From positions 1 through 64,000 of the forward strand of contig JAANYP010005971.1 in NCBI GenBank assembly GCA_020465985.1: a stretch of 64,000 nt of DNA. The letters run 5' to 3'. Within the stretch, counting starts at the first letter, position 1; each line of letters starts with the position of its first letter. Source of the stretch: Centrapalus pauciflorus (taxonomy: Eukaryota; Streptophyta; Magnoliopsida; Asterales; Asteraceae). A model generated the notes under the pieces. It had not been told where the DNA came from. It searched no databases and saw only the letters and a program-made list of their open reading frames with translations. A program made the position numbers and the translations under genes. This document shows positions 34,061-48,582 of this stretch, piece by piece.

Positions 34061-36575
34061 GAGACCAAACATAAAACAACTAAATAATGATAAACCTTTA
34101 ATTTAAATAACAAGGCCAAACTAAATGTAAAATCCAGTTCGAAATCAATAATCAAAAGTATGTCGCCGAAATTTGCAATTCTTGAAAATAAATTAGGAAA
34201 GAAAGGTTGACTTTAATGAAAAAGAAATGTCATTGTTGGGATTAAACATCCTCCTGCAAACCCACTTCTCCTTTTGGCTTATTCTTTTTTTAACCTTTGA
34301 ATTTATTATTTACTTAGTTAATTCCATAGATTTTGGATAAGAAAATTATAACAAGTATTAGGATTTTGAGGTGTGTGTGGCGGCTGGAAAATTCATCTTC
34401 ATCTTCTCCAACCATTCTTCTCATTAACTATCTTGGAGGTAAAGAAATTTTCAATTACGTAACATATTTCTTTTGACATTAGAAATCATCTAACTAAGCT
34501 TTATATATGTGTAAATGATATGAAATTTAATTAATTAGCTCATCCATTTCCCTACCTTCTCAAGAAAACTCAAAACTCCATTAATGAAGTTTTGTCCAAG
34601 TTTTTTTTACCATTTTCAATTGCATCAAAGGATCAAAATAAGCATGATAACACTAATAAGAATTTGTTTTCAGTGGGTTCCTAGAGTTAAATCTAGAATT
34701 TTTATAACTTTAGTGGGTTCCATGATTTTGGAAGATTAAGTTTTAAATAAGAATGTGATAGAAGTTGATGATTTTAAGTGTGGGTGTGTGTTGTGGAGGT
34801 GGTCGGAGGTCAGGCGGCCCTGCCGCTGCCGGCCGGCCTTCTCTCCATCCCTGCCGATGTCTCACAATCTGTCTATGTTGTCTATGTTTTCGCTCTGTTG
34901 TTCATCCAGTAGGAGGAAGGAAAAGGAAAAAAAAAAGTGGCCTGTGGGTTGTTAAAATATTTAAAAAAAATTAGTTTGGCTAGTCTAATTCCTTTATCTG
35001 TCTGTCGTTCGCTCTGCTTTTCTCCTTCCTTCTTTTTGTTTTTTTTTTTTTTTTTTTTTTTTTTTCCAGCAACAACAAAACAAAAGGAAATAAATTTGAT
35101 ATTGGGTTTGTTATCCTTTGGGTTTGGGTGGATTAAATGAAATGGGTGTGGGTTCTTCAATTAGATTTTTTTGGGCCTTAGGTTTTAGTGGGTTTGAGTT
35201 GACTAATTATTATGAAGTGTTGGAACAAAAAGATGGGTTGAGATTTTATTAGGTTATTTGTTATTGGGTCATGTATCTATTAATTTTAATTGGGTTAATA
35301 ACTTAATGGTTTTTTTGGATTTTTTATTTTTGTATTGATCATTGTTTCAATACTAAAATAAGTATACTTAATTTATTTTATGTTATAACATAGATAAATG
35401 GTTTTTAATTTAGTAAGAGATTTAATATTTAGTTATAATTTTAGATTTTTAATTGGATAATAACTAGTTTGTTTGGGTTGATGATTTAAAACGAATTCGT
35501 GAAGATTATTTAGTCGAGGCATTTCAAAGAAAGTAATGACGAACATATATCTAGTTTAACTATCTCAATCATAATTCCAGACCTATAATTATAGGCTAAA
35601 TAACCTAAAATTTAAAGTTTAATTAATTTTAAAGATTTTGCCAAATAAATAAATATTTATCATTTTTAGCCCCCGAACCTTGGAATTTTAGGCCAATCGA
35701 GAATTATAGTTTTAGAAAAATAAAAATAGTGACGATTAAGCAATGTGCCTTTATTATTAGGTCGTTAGTCGAGCGTGGTGGATTCTAACATTCTGGTTGG
35801 CCGTATTATCTTTAAACGGGCTCCGAGGAAACAATTGTGGTATCACTGTGAGTAACAGATTTATCTGCATATTAGTTATATGTGTTTATATATATTTGTT
35901 ATATTTGTTTCATTTGTATCACTCTACAATGTTATTATCATTTTCATGATTGTGTCGATCACATGATATATTTATCCTACAATTCTGTTAGAAATCTATG
36001 CCTGTGTGTAAGTATGAATTCCCTGTATGCATACTTGTACTATACGACGTGGATTTGAGCGCCGACGCTACTGTGTGTAGGCCGGATCGGTTAGCCCCCA
36101 AGTTGTTAAACCGGCACCAACTCGGATGGGGGGCGTGTAGGGTTAATCAGCACCAGCTCAGATGAGAGGTTCGGCGCCAGCTCGGATGAGGGACCCGTAG
36201 GAAATTATTGAACTCATGCTTCGTTTCTATTTCATGCATATTTACATACATACTTTTATTCTTTTAAATCTTGTTACTCTCTGAGCGACGACTTACCCCG
36301 GTTGTGGGGTATTTCAGGTGGAGCAGATAAGGGTAACGCTCCAGTATAAGAAAGCTGGCTTTTGTAGACTGAGACATTATTATTATTTTATTAACTTTTG
36401 AGGGTCGGGTAAAACCCTTGATGACTTGACACGTAACTTAAACTTATTTAGCGTACTCTGGTTTATGTAAATTATTATTCTGGGTGGTTGACTCAATACC
36501 GATGTATGACTCTAGAAAATTTTAACTTATCCCGTATTTTTGAGGTATATTGCTGGTGATTGATGGAATTTAGTT
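33941..36575 (+). repeat. Gypsy-type LTR, plus-strand copy
   Basis: Starts TGTAACGCCTGTATATTTC and carries GGAGGTAAAG (splice-donor-like) near 34436. It has a GC-rich block at 34800-34860, a run of about 28 T at 35038-35066 and three GCACCAGCTCGGATGAGGG-type repeats at 36110-36195. The last similarity to the inverted copy is GTCCTTTCAC at about 36590. No primer site or coding sequence follows, so only LTR sequence remains. Confidence 0.68.
34021..34062. repeat. poly-A and (AAAAG)n tract
   Basis: A run of A followed by five AAAAG-type units. Confidence 0.9.
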
Positions 36576-36621
36576 TCGCAAATGTTCAGTCCTTTCACCC
36601 TTAATCTATATGTATATCTTC

Positions 36622-37182
<561 letters not shown>

Positions 37183-37560
37183 TGGGATCCATTGTGAACA
37201 AGTTATTCGTTGTGAACGTTGTGAACAAATAAAAAAATACATATAATCATTCATATATATCAACAAGTGTTTGTAATATGATTCATATGATTCAAAAGGT
37301 TCATAGAAGTGTCTATTTAAGATTCAGAACATTCAAAAGGTTCATAGTACATAGTTTTTATAACAAGATGCATAAGATTCAACAAGATTCATGAGATTCG
37401 ACAAATTAATTGGATTCAATAAAATCCATAGGATCCAATAAGATTAATGAGTTAATAGAAGGGTTCGGTAGTATTTTCAACAAGATTCATAAGATTCAAA
37501 AGCTATTTTATGGTTGTTTATAATGTTCACAACGAATAAAGTGTTCACAAAAGATCCTTA
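37183..37560. mobile_element. TIR-type MITE
   Basis: Left end GGATCCATTGTGAAC...TTATTCGTTGTGAAC; right end GTTCACAACGAATAA..GTTCACAAAAGATCC, inverted with respect to each other. The interior has repeated ATTCA(T)AAGATTCA words. The target duplication is not readable because the right side is a (TA)n tract. Confidence 0.65.
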
Positions 37561-39218
<1,658 letters not shown>

Positions 39219-39219
39219 A

Positions 39220-39296
<77 letters not shown>

Positions 39297-39770
39297 AAAG
39301 AGAACATCAAATGCATACGCTTCCACGTTACACCACAAAAGATAAATACAAGTTTTAATTTTTAAAATAAAAGATAAATACAACTTATTATTATAAGATA
39401 AATACATATATAATAAAAGAGAACATCAAATGCATACATGGCGCTTCCACGTTACACCACAAAAGATAAATACAACTTTTTATTTTTAAAATAAAAGATA
39501 AATACAACTTTTTATTTTTAAGATAAAAGATAAATACAACTTATTATTATAAAAAATAATAGATAAATACAATTTATTATATACAACTTTTATTTTTAAA
39601 TAAAATATAAATACAATTTATTATTATAAAAAAGATAAATCCTAAATAGATTTATTTTTAAATAAAAGATAAATACAACTTATTAGTACAACTTATTATT
39701 ATAAAAAAAGATAAATCCTAAATAGATTATAAATAAAAATACACTATTAATTTTTAATCTATAAATATTA

Positions 39771-39861
<91 letters not shown>

Positions 39862-39956
39862 AAGAGAACATCAAATGCATATGTTTTGGCGCTCACGTCT
39901 ACACCCAAAAGATTTAAATACAACTTTCTTAATTTTTTTTAAATAAAAGATAATAC

Positions 39957-40043
<87 letters not shown>

Positions 40044-40047
40044 AAAT
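39219..40047 (+). mobile_element. Nested Helitron-like 5' ends with (TA)n tracts
   Basis: AAAAGAGAACATCAAATGCAT follows AT-rich leaders at about 39297, 39417 and 39861. The unit at 39771 begins A|TCTATATATA, the Helitron-type TC start. TA tracts fill 39224-39290, 39771-39852 and 39960-40037. Repeated AAAGATAAATACAACTT words make up the interior. The last unit continues at 48583, across the gypsy insertion. Confidence 0.55.
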
Positions 40048-40052
40048 ATATA

Positions 40053-41877
40053 TGTAACATCCCGAATTTGAGCCTGGTACGTGGATTTAATTTATTGGCT
40101 CATTACTTTAATAATTATTGCGTGTTCCAATTAAATTCCATTTCGTGGATTTAACATGTCAAGATTCAGTGATACGTGTCTCCGAGCTAATAATTAGTGG
40201 ATTATTATTATCTTTGAGATCGTGGATTTAATTGGGTCCTAATGATATAATTTGTGAAAAAGTGATATCGGGTCCGGGTTAGTGGGTTCGGAACCGGATA
40301 TGGATAAAGACGTATATATTGTTGAGCTTTGTTCCCTTATCCCTTTTATTCTCTTATCCAAATCTCAGAGAAACCTAAGTGTGAAAGTGTGTGTGTTTGT
40401 GTGAGCTCCAGCTGAAGAAGCCTGCCTTCAATTCCAAAATTGATTGTGAAATTGTGGAGTCCATCTTCCTCCTTGTGTTCTTGAAGATCTTGAGGTATGA
40501 ATTCATGATTTTGGGTAGCTAGCTCTTGAGATATGTATGGATTAGATATGGAATTGGTTTCTGTAAGTATATGGGTTGTATATGCTTGAGTTGTGTGTGT
40601 TTTCCTTGCTGAAATCGAGTGAGGAGGGTGAAAACCCTCTGGTTCGACCATGGTTATCGAAGAGCAAGTCTGGGAACAGGTACCTGGTCGCGACGCGACG
40701 CGCAAGGGGCCGCGGCGCGACGCGTAGAAGGCCTGCGGCGCGGCGCGACTGCAGGGGGGCGCGGCGCGGAATTCATTCTGCCGGAGAACTTGGTTTGGTC
40801 TTTATAAGGGAGTTGTAGGTCGTTAATTGGCCGAGTTCCTTCGGGATATTATTGAATTGAATTGTTTGGGATATTGAATCTCGGTAGGATCCCGTAGGAG
40901 GGTTTCGGGGATCGGTTATCCATCCGGGAATGTGTTTGGGGTTATTTCGATTATGATAATTGTGTTGGATTGAGTTGTTTGATTATTGAGTTTGCGTTAA
41001 TATGTGGGGTTCGTATCGATTACAGGTTCTAGCCGATCGCGTGCCGAGCCGCATTGAGAGTTCCGAGTTTTCAAGTCGAATCGGGTAGTCGGTGAGTACT
41101 CGAGTTCTTTTCAAACGCACGTGCATTCTTTCGAGTCTTCTATGTGATTGTGATATACATGTGTATGAGACTGTGATAGCGCGCAGGTATGAGCTTCTCT
41201 ACCCTATACGTGCTATATGTGTTTAAATTGCAGGTGTCCGCGATATGTGATCGCGCAGGCTGACTGTCCCTAATCAGTCACGAGATATGAGGCTGTATAT
41301 ATACGGTAGTGATATTGCCAGGTCGCTCCTGTGCCTATTGAGTAGCTAACCGCTGCTGTGTGCGGCCTGTTAGCTGGGGAACGGCGTCCCCTTTTGAGCA
41401 GAGATATGTGCTATGCATCGAGTTGCATATATGTGCTGAGATATATGTGTTGTGTATGTTATATGTGCTTACCTGCAGTGTCTAATCCTCGCGTACTCAC
41501 GAGCTGTCCAGCTTATGTTTTCGAGTCTTCCGTATCTCAGGCAGCCATTCTGTGGGACCGCAGTCACAGTCACTGCAGCCGAAGTAATCCAGACATCGTG
41601 GGTGTTTGTTGATTGCTGTTGTTAGACTTTAGAGCTGTTATCTGTACCTTGTACTGGATCAGTATTATGTTAGCCTTCAGTAATCCGTGTTTATCAGTAT
41701 TCCGTTGTGTTTATGTATCAGTATCATTTTATGAGATGATGTATGACTTCCATGTTAAAGCTTTAATTAGCAGTGTTTTCCGCTAATCCTGTGACATGTG
41801 CATTATGAGATGATTGCGTTATTGCCACCTGTGTATTGTGTTGACGTGGCATTTGTGTGAGAATTGTGGGTGTTATA
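40053..41877 (+). repeat. 5' LTR of the chromovirus
   Basis: 1,825 bp starting TGTAACATCCCGAATTTGAG and ending GGGTGTTATA; the partner ends GTTACA, so the terminal C has changed here. GAGGTATGAATTC near 40492 is splice-donor-like. GC-rich GCGACGCG block at 40688-40770. Confidence 0.95.
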
Positions 41878-41880
41878 GCT

Positions 41881-41892
41881 TGGTATCAGAGC
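41881..41892 (+). other. primer-binding site of the chromovirus
   Basis: TGGTATCAGAGC three bases after the LTR, matching initiator tRNA-Met. Confidence 0.92.
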
Positions 41893-42058
41893 TTGTGGTT
41901 TCAGTATTGAGTATCAGTGGATGCTTGTGCTCTTACCGTGTTCAGATCCGTGGGATTCTTCCCTGAGACTGAGTTTAGCGGAATTAACTGACCTAGCTTA
42001 TTGTATAACGCTGGGTGGTCGATCTGTTATCTTACCTTTGTGATATGTGCAGGTGATT

Positions 42059-45000
42059 ATGGCAGATCATGGTGAGGGTTCAGGGCCAGAGAGACCAGCG
42101 TGAGACGAGTATGTCCGCCGGTCAGAGATGTTATCAGTGTTGACCGAGTTCTACAGAGAGAGGGATAGAGAGAGAGATCAGCAGCGACAGAGGTCTGATC
42201 CGCCGCCTGTTACTAGTGTTGAGACAGGGGTTGGGGCATCTTCTTCTTCTGCTCCGCGAGGTGGGTCCTTTAAGGACTTTATGGCAGGAGCCCTACCTCA
42301 GTTCCGAGGCGGTGGTGAGCCGGGTGCGGCTATGGCTTGGGAGAGAGAGATAGAGGCGGCATTCCGAGTTGCCCACGTCGACCCTCGTGATATGGCCGGC
42401 TATGCGGCTTATCAGCTGAAGGGAGGGGCTTCACAGTGGTGGAAGTCCATTGAGTCATCCATGACTACTGCAGCAGCTTATGCTATGACGTGGGATCAGT
42501 TTCGCGCCATCTTTGAGTTACAGTATATTCCCCGGGATGAGCGCCGGGAGATGGAGCGCCGTTTCTTGCATCTCCAGCAGGGCAGTATGTCGGTTCAGCA
42601 GTATGTGGACAGATTTAATGAGTATGCACAGTTTGCGCCCCAGCACGTGGATTCAGAGGTTCGTAAGGCTGATGCCTTTATCGATGGGTTGAGATCTGAT
42701 ATTCGGGAGTTCGTTGGACTTCATGACACCCCGACGTTTGCGAGAGCCTTAGAGTTGGCTCGTGTCAGAGAGAGAGAGATCGAGAGGCAGAGGGGTCAGC
42801 CTCCATCCCAGAGACAGAGGACAGGGACGTCCGAGCAGTCCCAGAGTTACTATCGAGAGCCCCAGGACTTTCAGAGAGAGAGACAGCCTGAGCAGCAGCA
42901 GGTTCAGGGGCAGGGTTCAGGATTTCGCAGAGATAGAGACAGAGGCAGAGACCGTAGTTCCAGGAGGTCTGGGCAGTATCAAGGGTCGGGGACAGCCAGT
43001 CAGAGTCAGGGGCAGACTTCCCGATATAGTGCTCCTAGTCGGAGTCAGAGTAGCGTGGGACAGGGGTCCCAGCCGTCAGGAAGTCGGGCAGACAGTTCAG
43101 CCGGGGAGAGAGACTGTCCGAGATGTCGCCGTCGTCACTCCGGTCCTTGTACATCGGAGCAGCCCCGTTGTTATCGTTGTGGTCAGTATGGCCACACTTC
43201 TTTTACGTGTACTTCGAGGGATTCCCTGTGCTTCCGCTGTGGGAGGCCAGGCCATATTGTGAGAGACTGTCCGGATGCACCGCCTGCAATACAGGGAGCG
43301 AGTACCAGCAGTGCCAGAGCAGAGCCCTCATCTTCTAGCCGTCGTGAGTTAGCACCTCGAGGACGGGGTAGAGTGTTCCAGGCTACGGCAGAGGAGGCCC
43401 GCGAGTCTACAGACGTTGTTTCTGGTACGTACATCCTGAACGGGCTTAGTGCTCGTGTTTTATTTGATTCTGGGGCAGATCGCTCGTATGTGTCTGTAGT
43501 ATTTTGTGCCTACTTTTCTGTGCCTCCTACTGTTTTATCTATGCCGTTAGTTGTAGAGAGAGTAGACGGTAGCACAGCTTTAGTGAGCCGGGTGTTCCGA
43601 GATTGTGTTTTAGAGATAGATGCTCACCGGTTTTTGATTGATTTGCTGCCGATAGAGATTAGCAGTTTTGACGTGATAGTGGGTATGGACTGGATGACAG
43701 CCAGGCAGGCCGATATTCTGTGCGCGAAGAAAATGTTCCGGATACCCATTTCAGACAGTGAGACGGTGACAGTGTATGGCGAGAGGCGCCGAGGTGAGAT
43801 CGGCATTGTGTCTATGGCCCGAGCTCAGAGATATGTTGCGAAGGGGTGCGAGACCTTTCTGGCTTATGTTGTTGACGCCAGATTAGAGAAGAAGACCCTA
43901 GCGGATATACCTGTGATCAGAGAGTTCCCTGAGGTATTCCCAGAGGAGTTGCCTGGGTTACCGCCAGATGGTCAGGTCGAGTTCCGTATCGACCTTATCC
44001 CTGGAGCGGTGCCTATTGCGAAGACGCCTTCTAGGCTGGCACCTACCGAGATGAGAGAGATGATGTTGCAGCTTCAGGAGTTGCTTGATCGTGGATTTAT
44101 CCGTCCGAGTTCGTCCCCGTGGGGAGCTCCCGTGCTGTTTGTGAAGAAGAAGGACGGTTCTATGCGGATGTGTATCGACTATCGAGAGTTGAATAAAGTG
44201 ACGGTGAAGAACCGTTATCCGCTTCCACGCATCGATGACCTGTTCGATCAGCTACAGGGTTCGAGCTTCTTTTCGAAGATCGATTTGAGATCGGGTTATC
44301 ATCAGCTGAGAGTTAGAGACGAGGACGTGCCGAAGACTGCATTTTGGACGAGATACGGCCATTATGAGTTCCTAGTCATGCCCTTCGGACTGACTAACGC
44401 ACCCGCGGCATTCATGGATTTGATGAACAGGGTGTGTAGATCTATGTTGGATCGGTTCGTGATTGTTTTTATCGACGACATCCTGATATATTCGAAGAGT
44501 GCCGAGGACCACGAGCAGCACTTGCGAGAGGTTTTGACCGTGCTGCGAGCGGAGCGACTTTATGAGAAGTTCTCCAAGTGCGAGTTTTGGTTGCGCGAGG
44601 TCCAGTTTTTGGGGCATGTTGTGAGCGCCGAGGGTATTTCAGTTGATCCGGCGAAGATTGAAGCCGTCATGAGTTGGGAGCCGCCGAAGACCGTGCCTGA
44701 GGTTCGTAGCTTCCTTGGATTAGCCGGGTATTATCGCCGCTTCATTCAGGACTTTTCGAGGATTGCCAGGCCGTTGACGAGATTGACACGGCAGTCCGTT
44801 CCTTTCGTGTGGTCCGATGAGCAGGAGTCAGCATTCAGAGAGCTGAAATCCCGGTTATGTCAGGCTCCAGTGTTAGCATTGCCCGAGGGTACAGAGGATT
44901 TCGTGGTCTACTGTGATGCGTCAGGTACCGGTTTGGGATGTGTTCTGATGCAGCGAGGCAAGGTGATAGCTTATGCGTCGCGACAGCTGAAGACCTACGA

Positions 45001-46738
45001 GGAAAATCATACCGTGCATGACCTCGAGCTAGATGCGATAGTGTTCGCTCTAAAGATATGGCGTCATTATTTGTACGGTTCGCGGTTTGTAGTGTATACA
45101 GATCATAAGAGTCTTCAATATCTGTTCAGTCAGAAGGAGCTAAATATGAGACAGCGGCGCAGCCTCGAGTTACTAAAAGATTACGACTGCGAGATCCAAT
45201 ATCATCCGGGTAGGGCCAATGTGGTGGCCGATGCATTGAGCCGCAAGGCGTGCGGCCAAACGGTAGTTTCCCGAGCAGCGAGGCTCGAGGTCACGTCGAC
45301 TCTTGTGGAGAGTCTGAGGCATGCTCAGCTAGAGGGTCTGCGGGCGGAGAATGTGAAAAGAGAGCGGCTTGCGGGACAGCTTGAGGTATTGAGCAGAGAT
45401 AGTAGAGGTTTGTGGGCATTTCGCGATCGGGTTTGGGTTCCGAGAGTCGGTAATCTGCGGCAGCTGATTTTAGACGAGTCGCAACGTTCGAGGTTGTCTA
45501 TCCACCCCGGGAGCACCAAAATGTACAGAGATTTGCGTGAGTTCTATTGGTGGCCAGGGATGAAGAGAGATGCGGGCCGATACGTCGAGGAGTGTATGAC
45601 TTGTCTACGAGTCAAGGCCGAGCATCAGAAGCCTCACGGGCATTTGCAGCCTTTAGAGATTCCAGAGTGGAAGTGGTATCATATCACGATGGACTTCATC
45701 GTTAGACTTCCGCGCACCGTTCGAGGCAATGATATGATCTGGGTGATTGTGGATCGGCTGACGAAGAGTGCTCATTTCTTGGCGGTGAGAGGCACCATCA
45801 CTATGGATCAGTTAGCTCGGTTATATATCAGTGGGATAGTGTCGAGGCACGGCGTTCCGATGCCGATTACGTCTGATAGAGATACGCGGTTTACTTCGAG
45901 GTTCTGGCAGAGCTTTCAGCGCGAGTTGGGGACGAGAGTTCAGTTGAGTACAGCGTACAGACCTCAGACAGACGGGCAGACAGAGCGGACGAATCACACT
46001 CTCGAGGATATGCTCCGAGCATGTGCGATCGATTTCAGTGGTAGTTGGGACGTTCACTTGCCATTAGTCGAGTTTGCGTACAACAACAGCTACCATTCCT
46101 CCATCAAAATGGCTCCATTCGAGGCACTGTATGGGCGTAAGTGCCTAACCCCTGTGTGTTGGGGTGAGGTCGGCGAGCGACCTATCAGTGGGCCCGAGTT
46201 GTTACAAGAGACGAGCGATAAGGTGGCAGTTATTCGCGAGCATATGAGAGTAGCGCAGAGCCGGCAAAAGAGTTATGCCGATCGTCGTCTGAATGAGCTG
46301 GAGTTCAGTGTCGGGGACCGCGTTATGTTGAAAGTATAGCCATGGAAAGGAGTTATCAGATTCAGACATCGAGGTAAGCTGAGTCCGCGGTACATCGGTC
46401 CGTTCGAGATTATCGCCAGAGTCCGAGATCAGGCTTATAGACTGAGGTTGCCTCCTGAGTTGGCCGGAGTCCACGATACCTTCCATGTGAGTCACCTGAG
46501 GAAATGTCTAGCCAAGGACGATCAGTTTGTGCCGTTATCCGAGATCACCGTGGACAATCATCTGAGATATGTTGAGCAGCCTGAGGCGATTACCGACCGT
46601 AAAGTGAAGAGATTGTGAAATAAAGAGATCGCACTAGTACTTGTTCAGTGGAGGCATCATAAGGGTACTAGTGCTACCTGGGAGCCCAAGGCCGAGATGA
46701 GGAGCCGATATCCGCAGCTGTTCCCGAATCCGAGCTAG
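42059..46738 (+). pseudogene. gag-pol: Gag-Pol polyprotein of the chromovirus
   Basis: One frame of about 1,560 codons from ATG 42059 to TAG 46736. Gag domain (FKDFMAGALPQFRGGG) from ~42270; zinc knuckles CYRCGQYGHTSFTC and CFRCGRPGHIVRDC at ~43170-43270; protease VLFDSGADRSY (Asp codon 43466); RT 44040-44800 with VFIDDILIYS at ~44465; RNase H with VYCDASGTGLG to ~45250; integrase zinc finger and core with Asp 45692, Asp 45875 (SDRD) and Glu 45983; chromodomain (IALVLVQWRHHKG, TWEPKAEM) at ~46620-46700. Nonsense codons: TGA 42101, TAG 46337, TGA 46616. The 42128-46339 part is open for 1,403 codons. Catalytic residues look intact, but integrase C-terminus and chromodomain are cut off. Confidence 0.93.
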
Positions 46739-46759
46739 ATTCCGGGACGGAATCTTTTT

Positions 46760-46773
46760 AAGAGGAGAGCATT
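46760..46773 (+). other. polypurine tract of the chromovirus
   Basis: AAGAGGAGAGCATT directly before the 3' LTR. Confidence 0.85.
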
Positions 46774-48582
46774 TGTAACATCCCGAATTTGAGCGTGGTA
46801 CGTGGATTTAATTTATTGGCTCATTACTTTAATAATTATTGCGTGTTCCAATTAAATTCCATTTCGTGGATTTAACGTGTCAAGATTGAGTGATACGTGT
46901 CTCCGAGCTAATAATTAGTGGATTATTATTATCTTTGAGATCGTGGATTTAATTGGGTCCTAATGATATAATTTGTGAAAAAGTGATATCGGGTCCGGGT
47001 TAGTGGGTTCGGAACCGGATATGGATAAAGACGTATATATTGTTGAGCTTTGTTCCCTTATCCCTTTTATTCTCTTATCCAAATCTCAGAGAAACCTAAG
47101 TGTGAAAGTGTGTGTGTTTGTGTGAGCTCCAGCTGAAGAAGCCTGCCTTCAATTCCAAAATTGATTGTGAAATTGTGGAGTCCATCTTCCTCCTTGTGTT
47201 ATTGAAGATCTTGAGGTATGAATTCATGATTTTGGGTAGCTAGCTCTTGAGATATGTATGGATTAGATATGGAATTGGTTTCTGTAAGTATATGGGTTGT
47301 ATATGCTTGAGTTTTGTGTGTTTTCCTTGCTGAAATCGAGTGAGGAGGGTGAAAACCCTCTGGTTCGGCCATGGTTATCGAAGAGCAAGTCTGGGAACAG
47401 GTACCTGGTCGCGACGCGGCGCGACGCGCAGAAGGCCTGCGGCGCGGCACGACTGCAGGGGGGCGCGGCGCGGAATTCATTCTGCCGGAGAACTTGGTTT
47501 GGTCTTTATAAGGGAGTTGTAGGTCGTTAATTGGCCGAGTTCCTTCGGGATATTATTGAATTGAATTGTTTGGGATATTGAATCTCGGTAGGATCCCGTA
47601 GGAGGGTTTCGGGGATCGGTTATCCATCCGGGAATGTGTTTGGGGTTTATTTCGATTATGATAATTGTGTTGGATTGAGTTGTTTGATTATTGAGTTTGC
47701 GTTAATATGTGGTGTTCGTATCGATTACAAGTTCTAGCCGATCGCGTGCCGAGCCGCATTGAGAGTTCCGAGTTTTCAAGTCGAATCGGGTAGTCGGTGA
47801 GTACTCGAGTTCTTTTCAAACGCACGTGCATTCTTTCGAGTCGTCTATGTGATTGTGATATACATGTCTATGAGACTGTGATAGCGCGCAGGTATGAGCT
47901 TCTCTACCCTATACGTGCTATATGTGTTTAAATTGCAGGTGTCCGCGATATGTGATCGCGCAGGCTGACTGTCCCTAATCAGTCACGAGATATGAGGCTG
48001 TATATATACGGTAGTGATATTGCCAGGTCGCTCCTGTGCCTATTGAGTAGCTAACCGCTGCTGTGTGCGGCCTGTTAGCTGGGGAACGGCGTCCCCTTTT
48101 GAGCAGAGATATGTGCTATGCATCGAGTTGCATATATGTGCTGAGATATATGTGTTGTGTATGTTATATGTGCTTACCTGCAGTGTCTAATCCTCGCGTA
48201 CTCACGAGCTGTCCAGCTTATGTTTTCGAGTCTTCCGTGTCTCAGGCAGCCATTCTGTGGGACCGCAGTCACAGTCACTGCAGCCGAAGTAATCCAGAGA
48301 TCGTGGGTATTTGTTGATTGCTGTTGTTAGACTTTAGAGCTGTTATCTGTACCTTGTACTGGATCAGTATTATGTTAGCCTTCAGTAATCCGTGTTTATC
48401 AGTATTCCGTTGTGTTTATGTATCAGTATCATTTTATGAGATGATGTATGACTTCCATGTTAAAGCTTTAATTAGCAGTGTTTTCCGCTAATCCTGTGAC
48501 ATGTGCATTATGAGATGATTGCGTTATTGCCACCTGTGTATTGTATTGACGTGACATTTGTGTGAGAATTGTGGGTGTTACA
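46774..48582 (+). repeat. 3' LTR of the chromovirus
   Basis: 1,809 bp, TGTAACATCC...GGGTGTTACA. Near-identical to the 5' LTR; the largest difference is a deletion inside the GCGACGCG block (47409-47473). Confidence 0.96.

Larger units (their letters stand above)
40053..48582 (+). mobile_element. Tekay/Del-like Ty3/gypsy chromovirus, near intact
   Basis: An 8.53-kb element with LTRs 40053-41877 and 46774-48582, primer site, one long gag-pol frame, and polypurine tract. It is flanked by perfect 5-bp duplicates ATATA (40048-40052, 48583-48587). RT precedes integrase and a chromodomain follows, hence chromovirus. The LTRs differ by roughly 20 substitutions in 1.8 kb plus one ~17-bp indel, so it is recent. 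Three in-frame nonsense codons and no frameshifts. It split a Helitron-like unit. Confidence 0.96.

Noticed and set aside
34755..35160. Overlapping short frames near 34755-35160
   Set aside because: Generated by poly-T, GGAAAA and GC-rich LTR sequence; no domain and open on both strands.
41358..41612. 84-residue frame MCGLLAGERRPLLSRDMC, repeated at 48063
   Set aside because: It lies in both LTRs of the same chromovirus. Two identical copies reflect LTR identity, not a gene family.
43123..43434. Possible host zinc-finger gene
   Set aside because: The CCHC knuckles belong to the chromovirus Gag frame and the other frames here are shadows.
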